DNA from: Paraphysomonas bandaiensis
Taxonomy: Eukaryota; Chrysophyceae
Direction: 5' to 3'
Length of the DNA stretch: 64,000 bases
NCBI GenBank assembly: GCA_965644295.1
Contig: CBFFRP010000218.1
Span: 124,001 to 188,000, forward strand
Part shown: piece by piece, positions 21,237 to 32,100 of the stretch
Numbering within the stretch: the stretch's first letter is position 1
Layout: each line of letters opens with the position of its first letter
Translations under genes and position numbers: made by a program
The notes under the pieces: model-generated
The model's database searches: none
The model's input: the letters and a program-made list of their open reading frames with translations, nothing else
Told to the model about the DNA's origin: nothing

Positions 21237-22018
21237 ATACATACATACATACATACATACATACATACATACATACATACATACATACATACATACATAC
21301 ATACATACATACATACATACATACATACATACATACATACATACATACATACATACATACATACATACATACATACATACATACATACATACATACATAC
21401 ATACATACATACATACATACATACATACATACCTACATACCTACATACATACATACATACATACCTACATACCTACATACATACATACATACATACATAC
21501 ATACCTACATACATACATACATACATACATACATACATACATACATACATACATACTACATACATACATACATACCTACATACATACATACATACATACA
21601 TACATACATACATACCTACATACATACATACATACATACATACATACATACATACATACATACATACATACATACATACATACATACATACATACATACA
21701 TACATACATACATACATACATACATACATACATACATACATACATACATACATACATACATACATACCTACATACCTACATACATACATACATACATATA
21801 TACATACATACATACATACATACATACATACCTACATACATACATACATACATACATACATACCTACATACATACATACATACATACATACATACCTACA
21901 TACCTACATACATACATACATACATACATACATACATACATACATACATACATACATACATACATACATACATACATACATACATACATACATACATACA
22001 TACATACATACATACATA
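21237..22018. repeat. CATA tetranucleotide array 2
   Basis: About 780 bp of CATA units with scattered CCTA variants and a phase slip near 21557. It starts directly upstream of the GPCR-PIPK start codon (21164) and ends at the left terminus of the Harbinger element. It and array 3 on the other side look like two halves of one array. Confidence 0.96.
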
Positions 22019-22199
22019 CTATACAGTCTAAATTGCACAAACACATAAATCTGCATAAAATAGGCTGCATAAACTCATGAATTTATGCAGATTTTATGTT
22101 TTTTTAGGAGACCCCCCCGGACCCCTCGTACAAACTATCCTATATGCATAAACATATGCATAAACTATTTAAAGAGCTGAAGCTATATAAAGTAGACAT

Positions 22200-23330
22200 A
22201 TGCTACCCAACTGTAGCTTAATCGACAGGAATGAATCTAAGCAGAAGTTACTGTGCGTACTTCTCTTGTTGCTATTGTATAACAGCTGTAGAAGTCGTGC
22301 TAACTTGACGAGATCGGCAGTTGTTTCTCCTCGTTTCGCACCATGGGTTCGTGTGTTGCATGGGGCAGATGATCAATCTTTTCTACTACTGACAGGGATG
22401 ACGAGACCGGTTTTTAAGTTGTTGAGGGGTATCTTATTTGCTGAAGATGTTGTCCTCAAATCCGGTCGACCTAGTAGCCTTGACAATGATGGTAAACTTG
22501 GCCTATTTCTGTTTTATGTGAATTCTAGTATGCGTATAAAGCACCTATGTTTACTGTTTGGGGTGGTTCCTTCAACCGCATCCAGAGTAATAAAGACTAT
22601 GTTATATGAAGTATGTAGAATTCTTGCAAAAGAGGAGCACAGTCGCATAAGATTTCCCGATAGGGAGCAGATGTCTGAGTTCGCAGCTTTAGTAGAGAGA
22701 CGTGAGCCCACTTTAAAAAATATTATCGGTTTCGTTGATGGCGTGAGTCTGCCTGTACAATGCAGTGATGACGACCACGAACAGTCCGTCATGTACAATG
22801 GATACTATCACGATACCATGACTAACAATGTACTAGCCTTTTCGCCTAAAGGTATAGTTCTATACGCTTGTCTTAACTTTCCCGGTTCATGGCACGATTC
22901 ACAAGTGGCAGCTTCTTTTATAGAGAAGGTCAGAAGAGACATTGGTGTATACGCCTTTTGCGTTGATCAAGGATTTCCGCGCTCTGGTGATCTCTATGAC
23001 AAACTAGTAGGTCCTTTGTCAAGAAAAGCTAGAGCTAAACTGGCTCCAAATTTGCGGCATGCTCTACTAAGAAGGCATGCTAAGTGCATATCATTGAGAC
23101 AGGCGGCTGAATGGGGTATGCGAGCACTACAAGGAACGTTTTCTCGATTGAAGAGTCGTCTACCCTCGTGCAAATTTATTCGAGGGAAAATATTACTAGC
23201 TATTGTGCTGGTTCACAATTTTCGCACTCACCATGTAGGACTTAATCAAATAGCAACTGTATTTAATCCTTTGTATGAGGAGTACGTAAATGTGGAAGGT
23301 TACGACCACATTGCAAGATACTTCATGTAA
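22200..23330 (+). CDS. PIF/Harbinger transposase (DDE)
   Basis: 376 residues, one exon, uninterrupted. The DDE nuclease fold is visible: GFVDGVSLPVQ with D180, FPGSWHDSQVA with D233, CVDQGFPRSGDLYDKL with D256, and AAEWGMRALQGTFSRLKSRLP with E304, about 48 residues after the previous Asp. A helix-turn-helix-like region (LLFGVVPSTASRVI, about 119-132) precedes them. The enzyme cuts and re-inserts the surrounding element, normally together with the Myb-like partner encoded on the other strand. ATG 22200 lies about 170 bp inside the left terminal repeat, so the start is plausible. Confidence 0.9.
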   Translation: MLPNCSLIDRNESKQKLLCVLLLLLLYNSCRSRANLTRSAVVSPRFAPWVRVLHGADDQSFLLLTGMTRPVFKLLRGILFAEDVVLKSGRPSSLDNDGKLGLFLFYVNSSMRIKHLCLLFGVVPSTASRVIKTMLYEVCRILAKEEHSRIRFPDREQMSEFAALVERREPTLKNIIGFVDGVSLPVQCSDDDHEQSVMYNGYYHDTMTNNVLAFSPKGIVLYACLNFPGSWHDSQVAASFIEKVRRDIGVYAFCVDQGFPRSGDLYDKLVGPLSRKARAKLAPNLRHALLRRHAKCISLRQAAEWGMRALQGTFSRLKSRLPSCKFIRGKILLAIVLVHNFRTHHVGLNQIATVFNPLYEEYVNVEGYDHIARYFM

Positions 23331-23387
23331 TAAATATTTCTTAATTATGCATTGCTTACTTTCACATTAGTAATCAACCCTAGCTGT

Positions 23388-24255
23388 CTACAATACTACA
23401 CTAGGATTTTGAAATGAATTTGATGGATTACTCCCACATGAATCTGATGAGTTGCTGCTCTGTGGTGTACTTGTGGTGGACATTTGCAGCGGGGTACCAG
23501 GAGTAGTATTCTGTGATGAACCACGATTTCCCATCATGAACATCATCATCTGCATCATCTGCTGATTTTGTTGCTGCATCATCTGCTGATTTTGTTGCTG
23601 CATCATCTGCATGCAAGATAATAAGACGTTTGTATTATTGCTACCTTGCAACCCGTCCACGCAAGTCTTAATTGCTTTCGAGACGGAAGTTCTAGCCGAG
23701 ATGCCATTTCGGCAGTTCTTCGACTTTTCGGTTCTACGTTTCTTCTGTGGAGGCTCGGCAACTGGTTCGTTGTTTACTGGTTGGTCAGCAATTTCGTCAT
23801 TATGCTCGTCGTCGGAGTTGCTTTCCGGTCCTTCGAGATTTCCCATTTCTGGAAACTCCTCCTCAAAATCCAATGGACTGTCAATGTCTGAGTCGTCTCC
23901 ATAGATGCCGACATTTTCCTTGCACAGAATACGTTGATAAATCTCTTGGGCACGACGAGTGGTATCATTCGTCCCACTGTTTCCAGTGGGCTTGCGCCCA
24001 TTGTTGCATAGTTTCTGTATGAAGTATCTCTTCATATCAGGACCTTCACGATCAACAGTCTCTTGGGCAGCAATCTTATATCTGTACAACTGATAAATAT
24101 AACTATTCAGTGTATGCACTGCTATCTGACCTCTCTGCCACAGCTACCCAGTCTAGACTAGAAGACGGAAGAATGTCATTGACTATATTCAAGACAATTC
24201 CCTTCTTGTAGTTCGGGACACCTGCCCGTCGACCACTGCTAGATGAAGTTGTCAT
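23388..24255 (-). CDS. Harbinger accessory DNA-binding protein
   Basis: Two exons. The first starts at ATG 24255, and a short GT-AG intron (GTCAGATAGC...TTGTACAG, about 24145-24098) joins the VAVAER and YKIAAQETVDREGPD segments in frame. The N-terminal domain (VPNYKKGIVL, LPSSSLDWVAVAERYK, KRYFIQKLCNNGRKPTG) resembles the Myb/SANT-like domain (DUF6818 type) found in the second gene of Harbinger elements. An acidic stretch (about DDSDIDSPLDFEEEFPE), a basic PPQKKRRTEKSK patch likely to be a nuclear signal, and a Gln/Met-rich C-terminus follow. The partner protein usually binds the element ends and helps bring the transposase into the nucleus. It is convergent with the transposase, with 57 bp between stop codons. 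Confidence 0.8.
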
Positions 24256-24492
24256 ACTCGACGAATTCCTTACTTTACTATTTTAAAAATATCCACTCCA
24301 TATGTCTCACTCATCACTGCAAGAGACTTCACTATTTTTAAAATTCAAATATGCATGAAATCTGCAATGGCCATTTTATTATTTATGTATTTATGCAATT
24401 AAGGAAGTCACACCCTGCATAAATACCCAGATTTCTATAATCCCAGATTTTTTATGCATTTATGTGTTTGTGCAATTTAGGTAGTCACCCAC

Positions 24493-25068
24493 TACATACA
24501 TACATACATACCTACATACATACATACATACATACATACATACATACATACATACATACATACATACATACATACATACATACATACATACATACATACA
24601 TACATACATACATACATACATACATACATACATACATACATACATACATACATACATACATACATACATACATACATACATACATACATACATACATACA
24701 TACATACATACATACATACATACATACATACATACATACATACATACATACATACATACATACATACATACATACATACATACATACATACATACATACA
24801 TACATACATACATACATACATACATACATACATACATACATACATACATACATACATACATACATACATACATACATACATACATACATACATACATACA
24901 TACATACATACATACATACATACATACATACATACATACATACATACATACATACATACATACATACATACATACATACATACATACATACATACATACA
25001 TACATACATACATACATACATACATACATACATACATACATACATACATACATACATACATACATACA
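24493..25068. repeat. CATA tetranucleotide array 3
   Basis: About 575 bp of almost perfect CATA with one CCTA near its left end. It begins at the right terminus of the Harbinger element and ends about 150 bp upstream of the PhoPQ-related gene. It continues array 2 in the same orientation, supporting insertion of the transposon into one original array of about 1.35 kb. Confidence 0.96.
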
Positions 25069-25216
25069 CCCCTCTGTAGAAACATCTGTGTATATGTGTG
25101 TATCTATGTATGTATCTGTGTATATGTATGTATATCTTGTTATGTGTGTATGTATCTATATGTATGTTCATATATAAGCCTCACTCTAACATTAACACAC
25201 AAACATCTCTAATCTC

Positions 25217-27597
25217 ATGCATTTCTATCTCACTTCTCTTCTAACCCTCCTATGGACTGTACATGCCCATAGCACCGCATTGGACGGTAACTTTCTCATG
25301 TGTTTCACTGTAGTTTAACTAACATATGAATATATACGTAGATTATGTATGGCGTCAAGATGATAACTATGGATGGGTATGTACCGACCGGATTATATAG
25401 AGAATTCACGTATCTTATCTACATACAGGTAGATATGGGTGAAGAATGGATACTTCATGGACATAATATTGACCAGTCACATTCATGGACGAGTTATACA
25501 CTGAATTTAACATCACAAAAATGGTTAAATGATTCGGATTATTCACCTAATTCAGAGGCGAAATCGATATGGTAATACACTGTATTAGTGTATACTCTTT
25601 TTGTCTCTATATTATTAAGTTTTGTATTATTACTTGGATGGTATTTTTAGTTGATGTGTTAGTTTTGTTTATTAGATTTTTAGTTTTTTTGTTAATTTTG
25701 TTATTAGTTTTTGTATTAGTTTTTATGTTAATTGTTATTAGTTTTTGTATTAGTTTGTTAGTTTTATGCTAGTTCGTGTATTCGTTTATGTGTTAGTTTG
25801 TTACTTTGTTAGTTTTATGTTACTTTATTTGTCAGTTTGCTTAGTAGCGTATATGTTAATTTGTTGTTATTATATTAGTTTAATTAGCACCACTGTGTAT
25901 TGTTTAAGTAAAGCTACGAAGAGGAATCTTATCTTATTATCAGGTGGCATATGTTAGTGGTTATTGTGCCGGATACGATTAAATGGAAGAACAATGGTAC
26001 GTTATGGATAACAGGCCATGGTATGGGGTATCGCCCCACTAGCAACCGTGATGAAGATATCGCCCTTGCGGCGTCTTTAGCAATGGGCGTGGGGACTGTT
26101 ACCGGTGTGCTCTTCCAGGTAATAATCCTGCTTGGATATTTGGAGGATTTATATTAATAATGCGTGTTTGTATTTACGTTTAGGTTCCGAATGAGGACAT
26201 TACCTTCTCGGCAGATGCTTTGCAGATGTCACGTGGAGAGGATGAAATCATTGCATTCACTTGGTCCTGCTTTCTTTATTTTAGTTGTCTCAGTAATAAG
26301 TTGTGTTAGGGATCATTATCTAAAGGACACTTCCCAACCGGACTGGCTGGTCAGATTTCCTATGGTCAAGGCATCTCTGCGAGCGATGGACGCAATAACG
26401 GAGTATATCTCTAAAGTCCACCCTGATTTGGGTGTACAGTTAGACTACTACAGCGTTGCGGGAGCCTCGAAAAGAGGGTGGACAACATGGGATGTTGGGG
26501 CAGTTGATCCTAATCGGTACTCTAATAGTAACTCAGAATATATTACATTACTCATTAACTGTGCTTCATTAGTGTGGTTGCTATAGTTCCTATCGTTCTG
26601 GATGCCATTAATTTCGTCGATGTGAGTGCTATATATATGTTTTATGTGTATACATAATTCATATTGTGCAATTAATTGTCAGGTTGAGCACCACCAATGG
26701 AGATCTTATGGAGGATGGAGCTGGGCACTAAATGACTACTACGAGATGGATATCATGACCCGCCTGGACACACCGGAGATGGAAATGCTGCAGGAACAGG
26801 AAGATCCATTTTACTACAGGGATAGACTCACAATGCCAAAACTAGTTGTCAACGCAGTTCTGGACGAATTTCAGCAGCCCGATGAGTAAGTGTATGTCAA
26901 ATTGTGTTCTTCCTGGTAGTGTTTTATATTAATTACTTTGCTCTTCCTGTTTCACTTTAGTACCCATTATTGGTGGAGCGAGATGCCTAATCCCAAGCAT
27001 TTTATCATGACTCCAAATGCCGAACACTCCGAGGCCACTGGTATTCTGGAAATCGTCCCTGCGATTGGCACATGGCTGGAGTATCTGCTGCACGATCAAA
27101 AAGTTCCTACATTTACTTGGTCCATTAATGCTTCTACGGGTGAAATTGTTGCCACACTTGATGGAGAAGGCGATGTGCACAAGGCGTCAATGTGGTGGGC
27201 GTACAGCTGTGGTAATAACCCAGATGGTGTCAAACGCCGTGATTTCAGAATTATGAGCCTGGATGATCCTTGTGAATGTGGAGTTGCATCTGATGGGTAC
27301 TGTGTCAACCTTAAATCTTTCTGGACGGAAGAGGAGCTTGTGGCCCATGTTGATGCTGATGGGGTGCGTACTTATCGTGCCAGTATTGATGCGCCAGCTG
27401 ATGGGAGGTATGCGGCTTTTTTTATCGACATTAAATACGAAAAAATTGACTTTGCGTACAAACCTCATGACCGTGTGGAAGGTATACCTTATGACAAGCC
27501 TGGACAGCTTGAGTTCACCACCGAAGTATCAGTGTGGCCGAATACTTTTCCTTATGATTCTTGTGAAGGAGAAGCATGTGCCGGTGAACTTCTATAG
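25217..27597 (+). CDS. Secreted PhoPQ-activated (PqaA/AprA-like) protein
   Basis: Nine exons: 25217-25286, 25342-25376, 25429-25571, 25944-26118, 26184-26263, 26310-26516, 26573-26621, 26683-26885 and 26961-27597, giving 532 residues with every junction in frame. Residues 1-20 are a signal peptide (MHFYLTSLLTLLWTVHAHS). The body matches the PhoPQ-related family: DYVWRQDDNYGW, TSYTLNLTSQKWL, ITGHGMGYRP, GASKRGWTTWDVGAVDPNR (about 218), SYGGWSWALNDYY, LVVNAVLDEFQQPD and PNAEHSEATG. S220, an Asp near 313 and a His near 344 occupy hydrolase-triad-like places. The family includes bacterial PqaA and the Dictyostelium secreted growth repressor AprA. Intron 3 is unusually long (372 nt) and T-rich. 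Activity is unknown. Confidence 0.87.
25572..25943 (+). repeat. T-rich low-complexity intron
   Basis: Intron 3 of the PhoPQ-related gene, 372 nt against about 46-75 for the others, made largely of irregular GTTAGTTTTTGTTA-type units. The strong strand asymmetry (almost no C) suggests expansion of a simple repeat within an intron. Confidence 0.8.
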
Positions 27598-29117
27598 TGA
27601 ATAACTCCCTATATGAAGTATAAAAATATATATTGCTGGAATGGCTAAATTTTTATATTCGTATTACCGTAATGATAAATGAATGAATGAATGAATGAAT
27701 AGCCACTGGCAAGCTATATACGATAATAATAATGTACTCTTCGCGATATATTTTGAAATGCTGTTTTAATCAATTATTGAAAGCATAGAATTTTATCAAT
27801 ATGAATTCTAGTACAGCTTTTAACAAGACAATATGTTCGTAGCACTACACATCGACACAGCATCAAGTATAATCAAATGTGTAACAATGATTAGTTGTAG
27901 ACACGATATAGATTTAGCGAACTCTAAAAAATGCGAGTAAGCTCCGCAAGAAATACCTTTAATGCGCAGTAATCAAGCAAAACTTCAGGGGGGGCTTAGC
28001 ATTGACATGATTGACCGCTCTTTGCTTTTATCTGGCCACCTGCGATCAAGTCAGTTTGGTTCTGACATATTAAGGGCAGTCTAATTCCAAGTGAAATAGA
28101 GCATTCCAAGCCGCTGCAATTGGGAAATATTATTCAACCTAATCATATTGGTTGAATTACCTACTGCAATTACGGGACGATTTGAAATTCTTTCAGTATG
28201 TTTAAATAGAACTACAGAAAGAAGGTGAACATCAGCTCGATCTTCACGACGTTCGTACATTGTTTGACGAACATCATATTCATAGCGCTGCTTTAGAAAA
28301 GACAATCGTGAAGATTCAATGTGGCAACGAAGTCTCACTTACAGACAGGAAAAAAGAATTACAGACATGATGACAGCGAGAGTCTAGTACAAAAGGACAA
28401 CACAGCGCAACGCTTGATTGATGGTAACAGGCAGTGGAAGCGAGCACATCTTATCAAGCAAACTCGATACTGCAGCATGAAGCTCTAGAATTCCACAAGC
28501 AATAAGGTTGACATATTATTCAGTAGAGCTATGATTGTTATGACTGATTCGCGCAAAAGTCTGACCCCTCGGCATTACAGTTGAGCAAGCTATGTTGGCA
28601 GCTAATGTATAATGTATACCTACTTGAGTATACGTGGTTTGTAGTTTGGCATCAATTAATGATAATTCAATTACGATGTTAACTATAATTATTTAGTAGA
28701 CGTGCAAACTACCTGCTGAGAAGAAAAAACAAGAAAAGTGACGGAAGATAATCGACTAGATTATATTATGACACCAAACAAGAAACCAAGTTATGAACTA
28801 TGAACTACAGGTCATAAGTGTGAATATAAAATGACTCTTCAGGTCATATATGTGACACTATGTGAACCAACACCTGAATTAACAAGACTCAACCGTAGTA
28901 CTGTGAAATGTGTCTGTACTTAACGTATCTGCTGTATACTGTGTAATACTGTATAGTCCAGATGTCCAGATGAATACAGTTGAGTATACCACGCATGAAG
29001 GGTTTCATATCTCAATTTATTTATTATGTCTAGTATCAACAATAATATGAAACCTCCATATCAATTAACTTCTTGAGTGTTCCTCAGTGATATTATACCC
29101 CACCATATATAACGGTC
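27598..29117. other. Intergenic region with MULE-end fragment
   Basis: No gene is supported. 27676-27702 is a short GAAT microsatellite. 28122-28163 (GGGAAATATTATTCAACCTA onward) is nearly identical to the left terminus of the element at 38304, so a piece of that family lies here, overlapping an 85-codon minus-strand frame that is probably not a gene. The rest is AT-rich spacer between two convergent 3' ends. Confidence 0.55.
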
Positions 29118-32100
29118 TCATACTGGTGGGCTCCATGGGTCGTCATTGAATTCACCATTGTCCACGTTATCGTCACTTTCGTAAACAATATCCTTAACAA
29201 CTCGGTTCTGAGATCTAGCTTCACCAATGTTTTTAGACTCAGTCCGCCTGGCCGCTTCCTGTAATTCCTCCAGGTATCTTTGCTTCATATCAACCGCGGA
29301 GGTGTAGTTGGGGAGTTCCTCTCGATCTTCAACTCTTTCTTCTCCCTCGTCATCGTAGTCTAGACTTTCTTCTTCATGAACACGATTATGCTCTTCAGAT
29401 AGTTGCTTCTGTGAATTCGCAATAGTTTCAATGATTTCATCCACTGCACTTTCATCGACAGATTCCAAGCTACTAACACGTCGGTATCGTTCTTCCAATC
29501 GTCTGGTGCTGTGTCTGCGGCTACTTCTGTGATGACGAGATGATGAACTCTCGAGGCGATGAAGCGATGAAGATCGCCTTCGGAAACCATCGCTACTTCT
29601 GCTTCTCCTATATTCGTCGTGACTACTCCGTCGGTGCAGGTCTCGGCTGGAGCTTCTACGATGCCTATCTCGGTGACTACTACTCCTACTCCTCCTATAC
29701 TCGTCATGACTACTCCGCCGGTGCAGATCATGATGGGAGCTCCTGTGATGGCGGTGATGACCACTACTGCTTCTGTGGTAACTATCACGACTGCTTCGGC
29801 GATGTAAGTCACGACTGCTGCGGTGATGCCCATGCGCCCCACTGCTACTGCGCCGATGCAAGTCTCGACTACTGCTACGGTGACTAGAGCGTCTGTGGTG
29901 GCGATCGTCATCGTAGTGACTGCTGCTGCGTCTACGTAGCTCACGTGATGAGCTATGCCGACGACCATAGTCCCTATCCCGAGTACGCGAGGAGGATCGA
30001 CGAATATATCTGTCTGAATCAAAACTCAACTGGCCTTTATCTGAGTAATCATGCTTTTTCTCAGAGGAGGATAGTAACCCAGGAGACATTTCTCTAGGGT
30101 CGACAGACTCCGGAGCCTCAACATCCTTGTGGACTGTGTGACCCATGCCATGCTGTATTATATCTCCATTCTCAAGCATATTTAGTTTCTCAAGGGTCGC
30201 CGCATGGTCATCTTGTTGGATGGCGTTAAAGTCAGATGCTGTATCAAATTTAACACGGACAAAAAGCCCAGAATGTGGAAGTTTTTGAGCGGCGAAATTT
30301 TTTTCCTCTAGCTCTTCGAACAACGTGAGATTTCTGAATCCCTGGCGCAGACATGTCACGGGTATTGAAACAAATGCCTTGCATTCATCGTTCGAAAACA
30401 CCCTTAACGTTAATTGTCCTTGTGTCTTATCTTTCAAAGCAAATGAAAACACCTGAAACGACACGATACATTAGTAAGCGAAGGGCATCAACATATACAG
30501 CACACCTCGTTCCAAAAAGGATTCCTTCCGTGCTTCTTGATACACCGCGTCTTCTGCTGCACTTCATCACAAGGAGTTCCATTCAAATCAACGACTACAT
30601 AGAAGCCCTTATTCCTAGGCTTTCGGTGTCGGCAATGTGAATCAAACTGCAAAACAAAAGTAAGAATAGTACACACATCACTGAGTTGATCTCTACCTCA
30701 GATTCGCGAACACTATTCACTGGATGATGGCTGTCGTCGTCACTAAATCTCCCATCATCGTAATTCATTGACATTGACTTGCTTTGGAGCAAAGGGTTCG
30801 TCATCATCTTGCTTGGAGTGTCATGCATGTGGGAGGCAAGTGCTGTTAGCGAAGATGTAACTGGAAGCTCGTGTCCACTGATAATATGCAGGGTCAAGAC
30901 GTACGGCATTGAGGGCTGACACTCCCTCAGTGTGCGAAGTGCGATAGGCTTCAGGACATACCCACATCCACCGTTCATTCGAAACCGTCCGTGGTTTATC
31001 TTTGTTCCCAGCGATGGATACTGGTGGCACAGTGAAAGGAATGATATACCACTATCCCAGGCAGTAACCATACTTCCATATGAGCCAAACTTTTTGGTAT
31101 TAGAATCCATATAAATAAAACTGCACATAGAGTGAAAAAAATACGTAGAATGAAAAAAATCCTACCAAAACTTCTTCATATTAAATTTAACGAGTGATTC
31201 TTCAGCATCTGGATACTCAGCAATTCGAGCAAGCATATCTCTTAGACTATGACAGCCAACACGCATTCCATGCGAATAGTGAAGTAAACGCATTAAGTTG
31301 GGATGAATCCCACGCGCATTGTCACCAATCCCACTGTGCCTCCTATGTCCCGGTCGCAAGGTCGACTCAACATCAACAATACTATAGTTGCGAGGAACCG
31401 AGCTGTTTTGAGAATTTTCCTCCACTGTATTAAGCTTCGTATTGAGAGCAAAATCTCTTTCGGAGTCATACTCAGCCGCCTTTTCTTCCTTATCCCCGTT
31501 ATAGGGGGCTACCCTGTCGACCATTCTGTTTCCGTTGAGAACGAACGATTCATAAGGAGATGGTGCAGCAGCAGTTTCTGAATTGTCCACTCTATACGCG
31601 GTATGAATATCTTTTTTCCGGTGGGTTAGAAACATAATGACCCTATTACTCAGCTCGGCAGGGGAGGGAAGAAGTTGGTTCTGTACCTCAGAGGGCGTAA
31701 ATATAGCATCACCGAATACTTTTTTAAGTAGTCTGGCGGCACGTTTCTGTTGAGCAATGCCACACGACACTTCAATCATTAGAATAAGAGGGAACTTACT
31801 ATACACAAAGGCAACCCGTTGAATGAATAGTAGAGTTTCTGATAAAAAACATAAAATATATTACCCATAAGATATCCTACTTTACCTTTAAAAAGTGCTC
31901 TCTCTTTTCCACGACTAGACCCGACATATAATTCAGTCTGTTCCCCATCAGGATGGATGCGGTCTTCGAAAATTCGCAACTCAAGCGCCCGACATCCTTG
32001 CTCGATTGCTGTTGAATAGCAGTTCGGTCTATAGTCCTCCTCCAGTAAAGAATTTTCACTTATCTGTCGATAAGGAGTGTCCCCGGTTAGTCCTTCAGAT

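Larger units (their letters stand above)
22021..24491. mobile_element. PIF/Harbinger DNA transposon, two genes
   Basis: About 2.47 kb lying inside a CATA array. Terminal inverted repeats of about 35 bp share AAATTGCACAAACACATAAA (left, about 22030-22049) with its reverse complement at the right end (about 24459-24478). It carries a transposase and, convergently, a DNA-binding accessory gene, the standard two-gene Harbinger layout. The exact ends and the 3-bp target duplication (CTA or TA) cannot be settled because the flanks are repetitive. Both genes look intact, so the element could be active. Confidence 0.85.

Noticed and set aside
29360-30022. Overlapping ORFs opposite and alternate to the Arg/Ser-rich tail
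   Set aside because: Compositionally biased shadows (Thr/Val/Met or Tyr/Asp-rich) of the repetitive SR-type coding strand; no independent features.
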